Numbered from the stretch's first letter, positions 21,401-32,400 are shown. The stretch: 64,000 bases of DNA from Euptelea pleiosperma (GCA_035048495.1 CM068541.1:5897929-5961928), one strand, 5' to 3'. The notes: generated by a model not told the origin, from the sequence alone. Numbers and translations: made by a program.

Positions 21401-21919
21401 TTAGAAACAAATCGTTGCAACGAAAACGGCGTACGTTTCTGTAAAGCCAATCCAAATCCTTTACGTAGATAAAAGAACATCTGAATTCATAGCCCACAAC
21501 TCCAAACTAATCATAAGATGAGATCTACAATAATCCACGAAAACGCAAAATCGGCTACAAACCAACTGTATCTACTACACATGAAGGTAACCCAAAATAG
21601 AATGGAAATCAGAAATTTACACAAGATAATAAATACTAATTATAGTAAATTGAAATTATTGAATGCCACGACATCATCTGCAACAAGCTAATAAAATTGT
21701 GAATTCACATCGGATGCAATTTAATCAGATACAACAGAAACATAATAGAAGCAAAACTCTGGTTTTGAGAACTCACACAGTCCTGAAAAGGAAGGCCCTT
21801 CCATAACGACCCTGAAAATCCTTGGAGAGGATATCAGTGTGAGATGCCGAATGCACTTTGCAGCATTTGCACTTAAAGATCTTCGGACCAGGCAGCGATT
21901 CAACAAAAAGCAGCCCCAT
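18455..21919 (-). CDS. YIPPEE-like zinc-binding protein, three exons
   Basis: Coding exons, in order on the minus strand, are 21919-21777, 20093-19985 and 18538-18455. Each joins at GT/AG in frame and together they give 111 residues. The product starts MGLLFVESLPGPKIFKCKCC and carries the Yippee signature: a first CxxC (CKCC), then DILSKDFQGRYGRAFLF, RTVVNISLG, and a second CxxC (CSSC), followed by LGWRYEKAYEESQKYKEGKF. It ends LKEGW. The four cysteines bind zinc and fold into the beta-tent also found in cereblon and Mis18 (known for the family). The cellular role of most plant members is unclear; animal YPEL5 belongs to the GID/CTLH ubiquitin ligase. Length is typical for plant Yippee proteins. 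Intron 1 (20094-21776) carries a LINE fragment in the same orientation. The exons are too short to show up in simple ORF lists. Confidence 0.92.
20563..21120 (-). mobile_element. 5'-truncated LINE (RNase H end) in the YIPPEE intron
   Basis: On the minus strand it encodes the reverse-transcriptase-linked RNase H tail: NYKAECLAILEG, WIDSDST, then NFSADTCAKLG. It ends in an A tail, seen as a T run near 20567-20577. A perfect 20-base duplication, CTTAAAGTGGATCTTATGAT, flanks it at 20543-20562 and 21121-21140, as expected for target-primed LINE insertion. Confidence 0.85.
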
Positions 21920-22195
21920 GATCTCCACCAAATAAAAATAACCTTCTTTTTATATAATAGAAGTATGGATTTCTTTATCTGTGAGAGAGATTTAGCCCCA
22001 GTTTCTACTGCAATCGACAAAATCCGTGCCCTAAAACCATAAAAACTAACCTCGAATCCAAAAAAAAAAACCTAATTTCTAATGCAATCGTACGCGGGAA
22101 TGATTAGTCTTTAAGAAAAAAATCGTAATTCGTGCACTAGAATCGTAGATTTAACCAAAGAAATCGAGCGAGAGACTCCATTTTCGATCGATTTC

Positions 22196-22290
22196 TCTAT
22201 AAATACGAGATTATGAAGAGCCCTTGACGAGAAGTAAGCGGTTGTATCTATTACGTCTCTCTCTCTCTCTCTTCCAAGTTGTTTTTTTCC
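22196..22290 (+). promoter_or_regulatory. Possible promoter-like stretch upstream of YIPPEE
   Basis: CTATAAATA at about 22197-22205 points to the plus strand and is followed by a CT-repeat leader-like sequence, but no plus-strand gene follows. It may belong to a divergent non-coding transcript or be chance. Confidence 0.2.
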
Positions 22291-22342
22291 CGAGCCTAAT
22301 AAACCTTCGCTTTCTTTCTGGTTCGGCGATCTTAACTATTTT

Positions 22343-22737
22343 GGTCGCGACGTAACAAGCTGTAGCTCATGCTTTTGGCGTAAGCTAGAACCATTTTTGT
22401 TACTCATAGTAACCAGTGCCATCTGGGCCCACTCACCGCATGGACGTTTAGAGACTTTAGACCACGGATACACACCAAAATCGCCATGATTATTAATCTC
22501 TAGCAATAAAATTTTAGTACTTTTTAAGGTGTGATTCTAGCAGTTGGATTCAAACATTTTTTTTACTACTAAAACCAACGGTTAAATATCGTCAGAGAAG
22601 GGTATGAATGTCTATCAAGGGATGGGCTAAACATCCATGCCGTCAGTGGGCCCAGATGGCAGCGGTGACTGGCGAGTAACAAAAATGGTGCTGGCTGACG
22701 TGGAAAGTATGAGCTACAGCTTATTACATCGCGATCC
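22343..22737. mobile_element. Mutator-type MITE (GTCGCGACGTAACAAG family), copy 1
   Basis: The left end GGTCGCGACGTAACAAGCTG and the inverted right end GGATCGCGATGTAATAAGCTG, read backwards, match closely. The flanks TAACTATTTT and TAACTTTTTT form a 10-base duplication with one mismatch. It is 395 bases long with no coding capacity. Confidence 0.75.
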
Positions 22738-22799
22738 TAACTTTTTTCCTGGGTTTTTTTTAATGTATATTTAATTGTTTTTAGTCTTTTCATGCGATG

Positions 22800-23230
22800 T
22801 TTTTAGCCGTAGGATTCTAGCATTATTTGGATGCCGAAATACACTTAAAGAACGGATAGAAACCACCAATGAGATGATTTTTGATTCGTAGGTCCAGGCT
22901 AATCATCCACACGGTCAATAGTCTCCAACAATGTGACACAGGACACATAGCATTGCGTGACACCTTAGGTCACGCGATGGGTGTTATAAAATTGTACCCG
23001 TGCCTTTTTACTTCAATATATCCCAAGTACCGATGGATGTTTGGCCCATCCCTATGGGCCCTACGTACCAAAAAAGCTTGAGCATTTTTTTGGGTACAAA
23101 GATCCAATGGTTTGAAATCTCTAACCAGGCTTTTTTTTTTTTTTTTGGGTATGTACTAAGTCCACCTAGGAATGGGCCAAACATCCACACGGTCATTGGT
23201 CTCTGAGTTCTTCTCCAAATACCGGCAGGA
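22800..23230. repeat. Remnants of the CCATAYGGATGTTTGGCC MITE family
   Basis: Contains the family words AACATCCACACGGTCA, GATGTTTGGCCCATCCCT and CCACCTAGG. The ends are not resolved. Confidence 0.4.
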
Positions 23231-23235
23231 AGTGG

Positions 23236-23890
23236 AGAAGAAAAGGAGTAGAACTTTACCGACAGACCACATTATGAACCATGTGGCATGCTCTTAGAGG
23301 TATGGATGTTTAGTCCAACCCTACGTGAACTATAGACCAAAAATTATCCTGATTAATGATTTCTAAGCGTTGGATTGGAGTTTGTTTTTTTATGGGTTGA
23401 TTTAATAGCCGTGGAAGTTGAACATCATTTAGAGTACAATGATCCAAATGTTTTAAATCACCAATCAGACTAATTTTTGATATGTAGGTCTACCTAGGAT
23501 GGCCAAATATCAATACGGAAAGTAGTCTCTAAAAGTATGCCACGTGGCTCATACTGTGGTCAGTCAGCAAAGCTCTATTCGAAGGAAAGGAGTTGAAAGT
23601 TGAGGACGGACCACATGTACACACTTAGAGATCAGATCACTGACCGTATGGATGTTTAGCCCATCATCCACGCTAGCGTTGTATTAAGTCATTTTAATGG
23701 GTTCATTTTCAACCGTGGAATTAGAGTATTAGGGGTACAAAGATCAAAAGGTTTGAGATCACTAATCAGGCTGATTTTGTTATGTGTAGGTCCACTAAGA
23801 GATGGACCAAATACGTACGGTCAGTGGTCTCTAAAAGTATGCAACGTGGGTCATACTGTGTGGTTCGTCATCAAAGTTCTTTTCCAAGGA
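23236..23890. repeat. Two adjacent MITE copies of the ACTTYGCTGAC family
   Basis: The first copy runs from about 23251 (TAGAACTTTACCGACAGACC) to 23575 (inverted TAGAGCTTTGCTGACTGACC). The second runs from about 23593 to 23885. GGAAAGGAG-like words at the left end, at the junction and at the right end (GGAAAGTAT) suggest insertion at, or duplication of, the same target. Confidence 0.5.
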
Positions 23891-23901
23891 AAGTATCAAT
23901 T

Positions 23902-24090
23902 CCATTTTTGGCCACTAATGTAGTGACTCCCGTCCCTCCGTACCCAACGTCTATCCGCTTGACACGTTAGGATTGACTGGTCTATTAAAATGTTTTACAA
24001 TAGTTAGGTCTCTCGAATTTTTAGCAAACGTGTCGAACGGATAGACGTTAGGGACCGGCGTGGGTCACTAATGTTGGTGACCAAAAATGG
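23902..24090. repeat. 189-base foldback element (CCATTTTTGG ends)
   Basis: The left arm CCATTTTTGGCCACTAATGT is repeated inverted at the right end (ATTAGTGACC arm and CCAAAAATGG terminus). Both arms also share ACGTCTATCCG and GACACGTT blocks. The loop is short and AT-rich. Confidence 0.75.
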
Positions 24091-24699
24091 CCTCAAGCAT
24101 CCACATGGCCAATCCAGATAGTTGTCTATCACGATGTTTAGGAGCCACTATGTCAGATTCGTCAGAACCAATTATGTTTGGGCACGACAGTTTCAATTCC
24201 TACGTAAGTGTCTAGCTAGTGGGACCGGTTAACTCTTTGGGGCCCACTGACCCATGAATGTCATGCCCGTTCCGTGGTGGACCACCCTGAGTCACCGGTT
24301 CAACCTTGTCCGGGTCAGCTGGGTCACAGTTCAACCGGCAGGGTCCAGCAAGTTACAAGAATATCAACTATAATTTTTTTTTTTTTGTAAGCAATTCTCC
24401 TATAGTTGATGACACCATGTGTTATATAAAAATGTGATAAATAAATTTTTCGTACTAAATTTTTGAAAAAGCTTCACATCTTTAGCATAGTGACACACTA
24501 TACGTGTCTTTTATTTTGGTTCGGTCTCGATACTATGTACCAAAGACGACATGGACCCATTAGGTACTTTGGTTTTTGGTCATACTATTCGAGTCAGTTT
24601 TAGGTACAGTTCTGAAATTGGTAGTCCCGTAATTGGGGACCGGTTCCTATCAAGACTTAGTTAATCGGTTATATATTGACACACCTAATATTTTCCATA

Positions 24700-25835
24700 T
24701 ATCTATCTATAGTACTTTAAAGCCAAAAGCACGCCCCCTCACACGGGCTTCACAAGAAGTTCATTCACGTGACGCCCCCTAGTCTACATAACAAAACAGG
24801 ACAGTTGTCTCCCCCTCTTATCCGACTTCATAAAGGATGGTCGAGATCTTATCACAACAAATGGATGATTGGATTTATATAAGGAATGAAATTGGTTGGA
24901 TTTATATATAGCCCAAGGGTTAGGCTCAGGAGCCCCACTTTTTATGCCTCGAGAGAGGTGTTACCGTTAAAACGGATTGAAACGGTCAGGGGCAAAAATG
25001 AAAAAAAGAGATTTTAATGATTTTAATGGAAAAAAGTGGTGCTGAAATTCAAAATTAAAAATTTGAAAATTAAAAATTAAAAAAAATAATAGAATTTAAC
25101 GGAAATTTAATGGTTTTCTTATACCCCTCTTATCTTATATAACTTCAATAATGAGTGGCTAAGATCCATTATGCTTCATATCGATTGCTGAGATTAACTC
25201 CCACCTGATTTTGACAAATAGTTCGTCGGAAAGTGCCGCAGACATGGGCCTCCCTCGCATATATCAAGACAACTCAGCTGTATTCTCTTATCTTATCCAT
25301 CCATCTAATGTGGATGGTTAAATAAAGAGTGGTTGAGATCAAACCCATCGATCTAATGTGGACGGTTAGATTTCAGCCACTCAATCCGCCTCATTTGACC
25401 TCAATTTATTCAAAATTTAAATTTCAACACCGTTATTTTTTTGTTATTTCTGTTATTTTCCCATTTCTCCCTCTGTGCGTTATAATCCGTTATAACAGCT
25501 GTTATAATGGAAAAAATGGTAACACCTCAGTCCGTTATACCGTTTGAGTGCCGAAGGCACCTAATTTTTGCAAACGTTTTTGTCGGAGAGTGCCGTGGGC
25601 ATAGGCCATTTACTATTCTATATAACAAAACACATTGGTTGTCTCCCTACTTATACCTCCTCTTATAAGCATCAACAAAGAAAGGCTGAGATCTAATCCT
25701 CTCCCAAATGGATGGTGGATCAAGAAAGACCGAGATCTAAGCCTTCCCCAAATGGATGGTGGATCTCTGCCACTCACTTGATTTTGGCAAATTCTTCGAG
25801 GAGCGCCGATGGCACGGGGCACCCACTAGTCCTCT
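24700..25835. mobile_element. Nested or tandem Helitron-like ends
   Basis: Three starts resemble Helitron 5' ends: TCTATAGTACTTTAAAGCC (about 24709), TCTACATAACAAAACAGGAC (about 24782) and TCTATATAACAAAACACATT (about 25618). CTAGT-type 3' ends preceded by GC-rich stretches occur at about 24781 (CGCCCCCTAG|T) and 25832 (GGCACCCACTAG|T). Repeated GTGCCG...GGGC and GGTCGAGATC/GGCTGAGATC words support a common family. No Rep/helicase frame is present. AACGG repeats at 24955-25115 and 25430-25550 lie inside. Confidence 0.4.
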
Positions 25836-25935
25836 ATAAGGCAAGAAAAGCCATGTGAACATGTATATTCTTATCTCTCAAAAAATAAAAAATTACTTTT
25901 GGCAAGGGAAGCCTAATAAGTTAGGTCCTCAATGT

Positions 25936-26078
25936 GGGCAGTGGCAAAGCCAGGATTTTGTTTAAGGGTGGGCAAAAGACTACTTTTCCAAGGCGGGCAA
26001 AAAGAGTACTTTGAAAACTAAAAATTCTTACTTTAACTCTTAAAGTACCCTGGCCCCTCCTGGCTCCGCCACTGCACA
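25936..26078. repeat. Foldback MITE with GCAGTGGCGGAGCCAGGA-type ends
   Basis: GCAGTGGCAAAGCCAGGA on the left faces TCCTGGCTCCGCCACTGC on the right, around a short AT-rich interior. This terminus is widespread in plant genomes. 26080-26870 beyond it holds no recognised gene. Confidence 0.65.
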
Positions 26079-26869
26079 TACATGAGCAATTACCTTCACG
26101 TGACACGAACTACTCAAGCTACATTTATTTACTGAGAATTCAGTGTGCGCGACTTCGACAAGGTGCGCAAGTCATTTATTTTGCAGCATGAAGTCATATA
26201 ACACGTTTTGGACTTCCAATAAGTAGTACTAGATAAGTAGCTCGACTTTGGCTTTAAAAAATTATTACATACATTGCACATGTATGGAGCTTGTTGAACA
26301 ACACTCTTAAGAACAGACACATGGCTCGCTCATGTGAATCCCACATTACACCACCCGTATCAAGTGGATCCCATGTGCTATGTGAGCCCATATATCATGT
26401 CAACCAAATATCAAGTGGGTTTCTTAAGCCAAGTGGGCCCTGCATGTCATGTGAGTCATTATCAGGTGGATGCTACAATTCGATGGACCCCCCCCACACA
26501 CACACACATGAAACGTGTTATTGTATCAAGGTCCCACGTGCCATATGATCAACATATCATGTGGGTCCTCACATGTCAAAGTGGACTCCCTCGTGCCAAG
26601 TGTCTGTGTATTAATGTCTACCGTGGTTTGACACACATACCGTGCATATATCAAATCAACAATAACCTCGACATAACTTTTAATTTAGGGCCCATGCAAC
26701 TCATCTTGTCGTGCAACTTGGTTGCATCAAATGTACAATTTTCGCGAAGTCGCACAAAAAGACAGAAAAGGTGCACGACTTCACGGTAAACAAACGCAGC
26801 CTAAGTTTACTTGTAACTCGCATGAGCAGCCATCCCAAGATGCGACCCTCACAAGCCGACACCCCTTTG

Positions 26870-28260
26870 TAGGGTTGTCAACGAATCGGGATATCAACTG
26901 ATGATTCATCCTAATCCAATCTGATAACATCGGGTCTGGACCGAAGTATTTGGTCAAATTGAATCAGTGTCCATTCCAATTGACACTGATTCAATTTGAT
27001 TTATGCTTTTACTTTTATAAATGAGACTATGATGGGTAAAAAGTTGTTCACATTTTACCACTTTTTTTTTCCGAAGGACACTCGAGTCTTGCAACATCGT
27101 TCTCACTCTTCCAAAACTATTAACTTGGAAGCCGAGAAGGCCTACCAAGGCAAAGGAGGTGAAAACAACAAGAGGCAAAAACACAAAGCAAAAGAACCCC
27201 AAGAAAGCACACCACCCACCCGACTCCTCCACAAACACCTTGATTCCTCCCAACAAAAGACGGACTAATTGAACACCACCTCTTATTTTCACTAAAAGAG
27301 CTTCAAGAGAGAATTTTTACCCTTAAAAACCTTACTATTGCATTCTTTCCAAATACCCCACAAGATAACTAATGAAATAAAAGCCCACAACCTCTTCCGA
27401 GATCTCTAAACACCTTGCAATGCCAAGCTAAAGCTAAAAATTTAATTGACGAAGGAGTAGCCCGTCTGAATCTGAACTCTCTACAAAACTCTAACTATAT
27501 CGCCCATGCCACTCTACAATGCAATACAATGTAATCACTAGATTCCCTACTCTCCAAGCACATGAAACAATTAATGATCTATCACCATAATATCTCTCCT
27601 CTATAAGAAATCCATAGTCTAAACTCTACTGCGGACCACGCACCAAGCCAAGAATCGAACTTCAGAGGGAGTTTTACTGCCCCACACGACCCATCTTCTA
27701 ATGCCTCATAAAAAGAATGCACATAAAATTTACCTTTGCGGTCATGATTCTACCATCTAACATCTTCCTCCTGGCTAAGAAAGAGTGCATCCCCCACTCT
27801 CGTGAGGAGATTCGTCACTCGGGATATTTCCCCATCTATCTATGAAGTTGATTCGGAAACAGAAATCCCTTTACTAGTATTATATGAAAATATATTATAA
27901 TAACGAAATTTTGAGAAAATACTTTTCCATTTGTTAATTTGACCTGAGAATTTATAAGTTGACCAGCTCAATGTTGGATCTCCATGGTCTAATGCGATGT
28001 CCCTTGGGGGGATTGAACCCATGATTTCGTCCTCAAATACTAGGATCAATGCCAAGTTCTACATGTGTATTACCATATAATGTGTGATGGATCTGATGAC
28101 TACGATCATTAATTTAGACTGGTTTTTGACATAAAAGATAGTCTCAGTCTCACCAAATGGTGGCTGCACCTACCCGCATCTACACTACCTGTGGATATCA
28201 TTGAACAAATCTTGCAAGAGCTTTCTACTTAGTCTACTTTTAAAGCAAACCAACTTATTA
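26870..28260. repeat. Segmental duplication, left copy (interrupted by a LINE)
   Basis: 26870-27055 matches 29215-29425 (shared ATGATTCATCCTAATCCAA and GTAAAAAGTTGTTCAC), and 27990-28260 matches 30050-30297 (shared GTCTCACCAAATGGTGGCTG). The order and orientation are the same in both copies. The middle differs because of different insertions. Confidence 0.5.
27062..27830 (-). mobile_element. Degraded LINE 3' fragment
   Basis: On the minus strand, broken frames read SDESPHESG, then KGKFYVHSFYEAL, then CFMCLESRESSDYIVLHCRVAW, which is the zinc-knuckle (zf-RVT) end of plant L1-type LINEs. FGKNAIVRFL lies further on. A T run at 27062-27070 marks the A tail. Several in-frame stops make it non-coding. 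Confidence 0.7.
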
Positions 28261-28362
28261 GGCACTTGATGCGATGAGGATAATCGGTGGCCTGAAAAAC
28301 TCAATCTATGGTTGGATTGTCTGACATAATATCCATGTGGGCCCGAGCATGGATATAAGAAA

Positions 28363-28747
28363 GGGTCGTGACGTAACAAGGTATACCTCACACTTTTTGG
28401 CCTTTTTGTTACTCACCGCTACCATCTGGACCCACTGACCGCATGGATGGTCAGCCCACCCCATAGTAGACATTCATACCAAAAATCAGCTTGTTTTGTT
28501 GATTTTTAGCCGTTTGCTTTAGCACTAAAAAAATAATGGTTGAATCCAACGGCTATAAAAATCACGTCTTAAAAGTACTAAAATCTATTGGTTAGAGATT
28601 ACCAATCAAGGTGGTTTTTGGTGTGTGTCCACCAAGGGGTGGGCTAAACATCCATGCGGTCAGTGGGCTCAGATGGCAGCTGTGAGTAACAAAAATCATT
28701 CTTCCACCACCAAAAAACGTGAGGTATGCCTTGTTACATCTTTTTCC
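28363..28747. mobile_element. Mutator-type MITE (GTCGCGACGTAACAAG family), copy 2
   Basis: The left end GGGTCGTGACGTAACAAGG and the right end (CCTTGTTACATC, degraded at the tip) are inverted, and both continue into GTATACCTCAC / GTGAGGTATGC. Flanks TATAAGAAA (28354-28362) and TGTAAGAAA (28748-28756) match at 8 of 9 bases. The inner GTTACTCAC and CCATCTGG blocks are shared with copy 1. Confidence 0.7.
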
Positions 28748-28794
28748 TGTAAGAAATGGGTGTAGCCATCAAACACGAGCTCATAAACAAATGC

Positions 28795-29032
28795 GGCCCT
28801 GCTTGGTTCAATGCAAATCGAATGCAATGCACTCACTTGCCTTGGGATTACGATTTATTGCTTAGGAGCGTGCAAATGAGCCGGCGTACAAGTAGTTGCC
28901 AAGCCTTTACAAACTCTTTAATTAAGAAAATAGATGCAAGCATGTGTAGCCCAAAAACTATGGTAAGTGACTGCAAATGCAACTCACTGAGGAGTGCAAA
29001 ATGCATCCCAGTGCAGCAAACCAAGCAGGGCC
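28795..29032. repeat. MITE with GGCCCTGCTTGGTT ends, copy 1
   Basis: The left end GGCCCTGCTTGGTT and the right end AACCAAGCAGGGCC (as seen, AAACCAAGCAGGGCC) are inverted, with ATGCAAAT-like words inside. A target duplication is not resolved, so the superfamily is left open. Confidence 0.6.
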
Positions 29033-29089
29033 AAATACGCTTTTAACCAACACGAACTTCCATCCCAACATGCCTCGCCTACGACGATT

Positions 29090-29170
29090 GGCCACCTAGT
29101 GATTGGCCAAACATCCATACAGTCAGCATCCACTAAGAATATGCCACGTGGATCGTACTATGGGCTGTGA
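29090..29170. repeat. Fragment of the CCATAYGGATGTTTGGCC MITE family
   Basis: Carries GGCCAAACATCCATAC and GCCACGTGG with a GCTTCGCGAAATTTACTC end nearby, as in the right end at 63018-63385. The left part is missing. Confidence 0.4.
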
Positions 29171-29444
29171 TCGGCTTCGCGAAATTTACTCACCCTCACA
29201 AGCAAACAACTGATCATTGTAGGGTCGTCAATGGATTGGGGTCAACAAATGATTCATCCTAATCCAACCTAACAAGATCCGGTCTGGGCCTGGTCTAATA
29301 ATTGTGATTCGATAAGTTATCAGATCGGTTGCAATTGACCTTGATTCGCTTTTTAATAAATGTTTATATGCTTTTACTTTTATAAATCAGACTATGATGT
29401 GTAAAAAGTTGTTCACTCTTCCAAAACCATTCCTCTCTCTCTCT

Positions 29445-29627
29445 CTCAAAACTTCTGTCACAATCGAATTGCAAATCACACAATCACAGCCAATGAGTTC
29501 TCGGCACATACACCTCAAAGCAAAAGCACATGGGTACGTTGCAAAAAGCACTTGTGTACGCGCCGAGAACTCATCGGCTTGTGATTGTGTGATTTACAAT
29601 CTCTTTCTTGTGATAGAAGTTTTACTC
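29445..29627. mobile_element. Foldback MITE (AAAACTTCTGTCAC ends), copy 1
   Basis: Almost the whole element is one hairpin. AAAACTTCTGTCACAATCG faces its inverted copy, and the inner arm GAGTTCTCGGC repeats inverted. It inserted in a CT-repeat, so the target duplication is ambiguous (CCTCTCTCT-like on both sides). Close relative of 46936-47110. Confidence 0.7.
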
Positions 29628-29699
29628 CTCTCTCTCACATACACATCTGATTCTCTTTACTTCACGCCTACCTTCCACTACTTTTATATTAAAATATAG

Positions 29700-29890
29700 G
29701 CTCTCCGAGGACCCCTTTTTTCTGTATTCACACGTTCGGCCGTCGATTTCACAAATCCAACAGTTGTTGTCAGCGCCCCAAAAGTAAAAAAAAGTGATGC
29801 CAACCACCATTGGATTCTTGAAATCCACGGCCGAGCACATGAACACCAAGAGGGGTCAGAAAAATGGGGGTGCCCTGAGCCCGACCCTAA
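29700..29890. repeat. Foldback MITE with TCGGCCGTSGATTTC arms
   Basis: TTCGGCCGTCGATTTCACAAA on the left, shortened here to its first 20 bases TTCGGCCGTCGATTTCACAA, faces GAAATCCACGGCCGAGC on the right. Outer CCCTTTTTTCTG and CAGAAAAATGGGGG also pair. No coding potential. Confidence 0.6.
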
Positions 29891-30299
29891 AATATAATAG
29901 ACCCAATATAATAATATCAATGAAATGTTCAGAATTCATGTCCCTTGGTTGGATTTTTTTTTTATCGAGTTGGGTTGCCGTTAAAATAATCTAAATCCGG
30001 TCGATTAATAACCTTAATTCGACGTGGCCACTCACGAGTCACGACTAAGTGTTGGTAGACTACTATTTGTGGGATTGAACCCATGACCTCATCCTCATAT
30101 GGTAGGATGAATGCCAAGTAGTTCTGATGATGGGTATGGTCATTAATTTAGCTTGGTTTTTGACATAAAAAAAGACTCTAGTCAGTCTCACCAAATGGTG
30201 GCTGCACCTAACTGGATCTACACTACTTGTGGATATCATTGAATTGATCTTGCAATAGATTTCTAGTTAGTCTTCTTTTTAAGCAAACCCCAACTTAGA

Positions 30300-31130
30300 G
30301 TTTTGAATCTTTTGATGTGATGAGCTCTTCAAAATATCAAAGAACAATTACTTTCTTAAGAAGGTTCCAAGTCAATTCTTAAAAATGAAAAAATATAGAG
30401 ATAAAAAGGTTTATTTTCTCCCAATATTTTTACAATTCAACATTAAAAATAAATAAATTATTTTTTGCCTTTTTTTTATTACTCCCCTTTATAGGTCGCC
30501 TCCACCTAATTGGTGTTCGGTTTTTTTTTTCGTGTTGTCAAAGAGTTGAACAATGAAAATAGATGACGGGTGCCTAAAAAAAATGTTTCTTTACGAATTA
30601 AGAATGATATCTTATACTCTGAGGAATGCTAGCAAGCAATACACTACGCGAGTTGCATAGACGTAATGAACTAAACGGCAAGAAAAATATATTTTTAAAT
30701 ACAATGTGCGGTTTCGAGGTATACTTCTAATATAGTTTTGCTAAAAAATGTTCTTTACATTTTTTTTATTTTTAGAAATGAGAAATGTTCGTGAAAAGTT
30801 GTATATTTTATTTTTGAATATTTAAAATTTTAAATTTAAAATTTTCACTGAAACATCGGGAAAACGATACGAGAAAAACGTCTAAAAGATATATTTAAGA
30901 GGACATGTAAGATAAGCAAATAATATATTCTAAAATTATCATGCATATTTCTGATTTATCATCCTTTTAAGGTACTCTATGTATGAATTTTGTATCAGAT
31001 TTTCTATATCAGCAGAGAATGTCGGGTACTATGCGATAAAATAAAATAATAACAAGAAATGTTTTCTTTCTTTCAATATTTCAATTATATATCCTTTTTT
31101 TAAAAGCTTCATATGTAGTGTGTAGACTCT
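30300..31130. other. AT-rich intergenic DNA
   Basis: Strongly AT-rich with many short T and A runs. I see no gene, RNA or defined repeat. Confidence 0.5.
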
Positions 31131-31440
31131 AGAGCTATACCCATTTCTTACACCCAATTCTTACACCAGAGTAGAGGGGACCCACATAGAGATCATGTTG
31201 GAGACCATTCTCACAAAAATTCAGTCTATTCTGAAATTTCTAATCTCCTGAAAAATTGACTTGAATTTGGAAGATCCAGACCATCCAATTAAACCGATAC
31301 TTTAGGTCAAATTTTTATATGGTAACATCGAAATAGACTGATTTTTGGTTATGATGATCATCATGGCATGGACAATACACTGTATAGTCGGATCTCTACG
31401 TGGGCCCCACCACTGGGTGTAAGAAATGGGTGTAGCTCTA
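31131..31440. repeat. MITE with AGAGCTAYACCCATTTCTTA ends
   Basis: AGAGCTATACCCATTTCTTA on the left and its inverted copy TAAGAAATGGGTGTAGCTCT on the right are matched, with a second inner match (GACCCACATAGAGATC against GATCTCTACGTGGGCC). About 310 bases. Target duplication unclear. Confidence 0.65.
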
Positions 31441-31568
31441 GATGGACTCATTTGTGTATTTCATTTTTTTTATACCATATATATATACATTTTTTTTTTT
31501 TAATTTTAAAACTATTTTTTCCTTGTGCAAATTACCAAATATGCGAGACAAGTGACCAACCAAGAGCG

Positions 31569-31571
<3 letters not shown>

Positions 31572-31605
<34 letters not shown>
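31572..31605 (+). repeat. CT microsatellite
   Basis: About 17 CT units. Open frames across it are artefacts. Confidence 0.95.
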
Positions 31606-31609
<4 letters not shown>

Positions 31610-32080
31610 TCAATCGTGCAAATTGAGAAATAGGATTCATGTTGCTGGTCCCAAACATTTTGGATAAGGCGCAGACATTAAATCGCGCAGGTTTTGCTAG
31701 CATGTCTTTTTCTTCAATAAAAATCTCCACCCCTGTAAATTTCAAGATAAGATTTTTGAGGGTTCCTTCTTATAAAGAACTTGAAGCAAAAATTGTCAAA
31801 ACCTCAAGTCTAACACCTTTTTCAGCTAAATTTTCATGAAAATCAATATCAAGGTGGTACTGGTATGTCTCATTTAGGAAAATTATTGATTTTAAAAATG
31901 CCTTGGTCTAGTGCAAGCTAAGGTTCTGTTTGGATCACCCATTATTTTGTTAAACGCGTATCTTTATTTTTTGCTCAATTTTTTTTAAAATCTGTGCATT
32001 AATAACAATCCAAACAGGCCCTAAATCTTCTTAGCTCCCTTAGCCAATCACCAATCATGCTATGATACACTGTATAAATT

Positions 32081-32400
32081 TTTTGATACAAAAGTCACTG
32101 AAAGTGTTACATTGCACACTCTTTTGGGCCCACTGACCCACGAATGGTTGACCCCACCTTGGTGGACCCATATACCAAAAATAGCATGATTCATGATTTC
32201 TAGCTGTTAGATTTGAGCACTTTTTCATCATGAGCTTCATGAATTGGCATACGGGTTGGTTCCAAGCAAAAGATGAAAAAGTGTTCAAAACCCAACAGCT
32301 AGAATTCACCAATCATTATATTTTTGGTGTGAAGGTCCACCAAGGTGTGTACCAACTATTCGTGAGCCACATGCCACTCTAAGGGACTTCTGTATCAAAA
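32081..32400. repeat. MITE with TTTTGATACARAAGTC ends
   Basis: TTTTGATACAAAAGTC on the left faces GACTTCTGTATCAAAA on the right. The interior has the AGCTGTTAGATTTGAGCA and CCACCAAGGTG words found in several MITEs of this window. 32401-33180 beyond it has nothing recognised. Confidence 0.6.

Larger units (their letters stand above)
29215..30300. repeat. Segmental duplication, right copy
   Basis: Matches 26870-27055 and 27990-28260 in the same order. Its interior carries foldback elements instead of the LINE. It includes a tRNA B-box-like GGGTTCAATCC on the minus strand near 30075, also present near 28015. Confidence 0.5.

Noticed and set aside
28005..28035. tRNA or SINE from the GGGTTCAATCC B-box-like sequence (also near 30075)
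   Set aside because: No cloverleaf and no A box at the right distance. It is part of the duplicated block.
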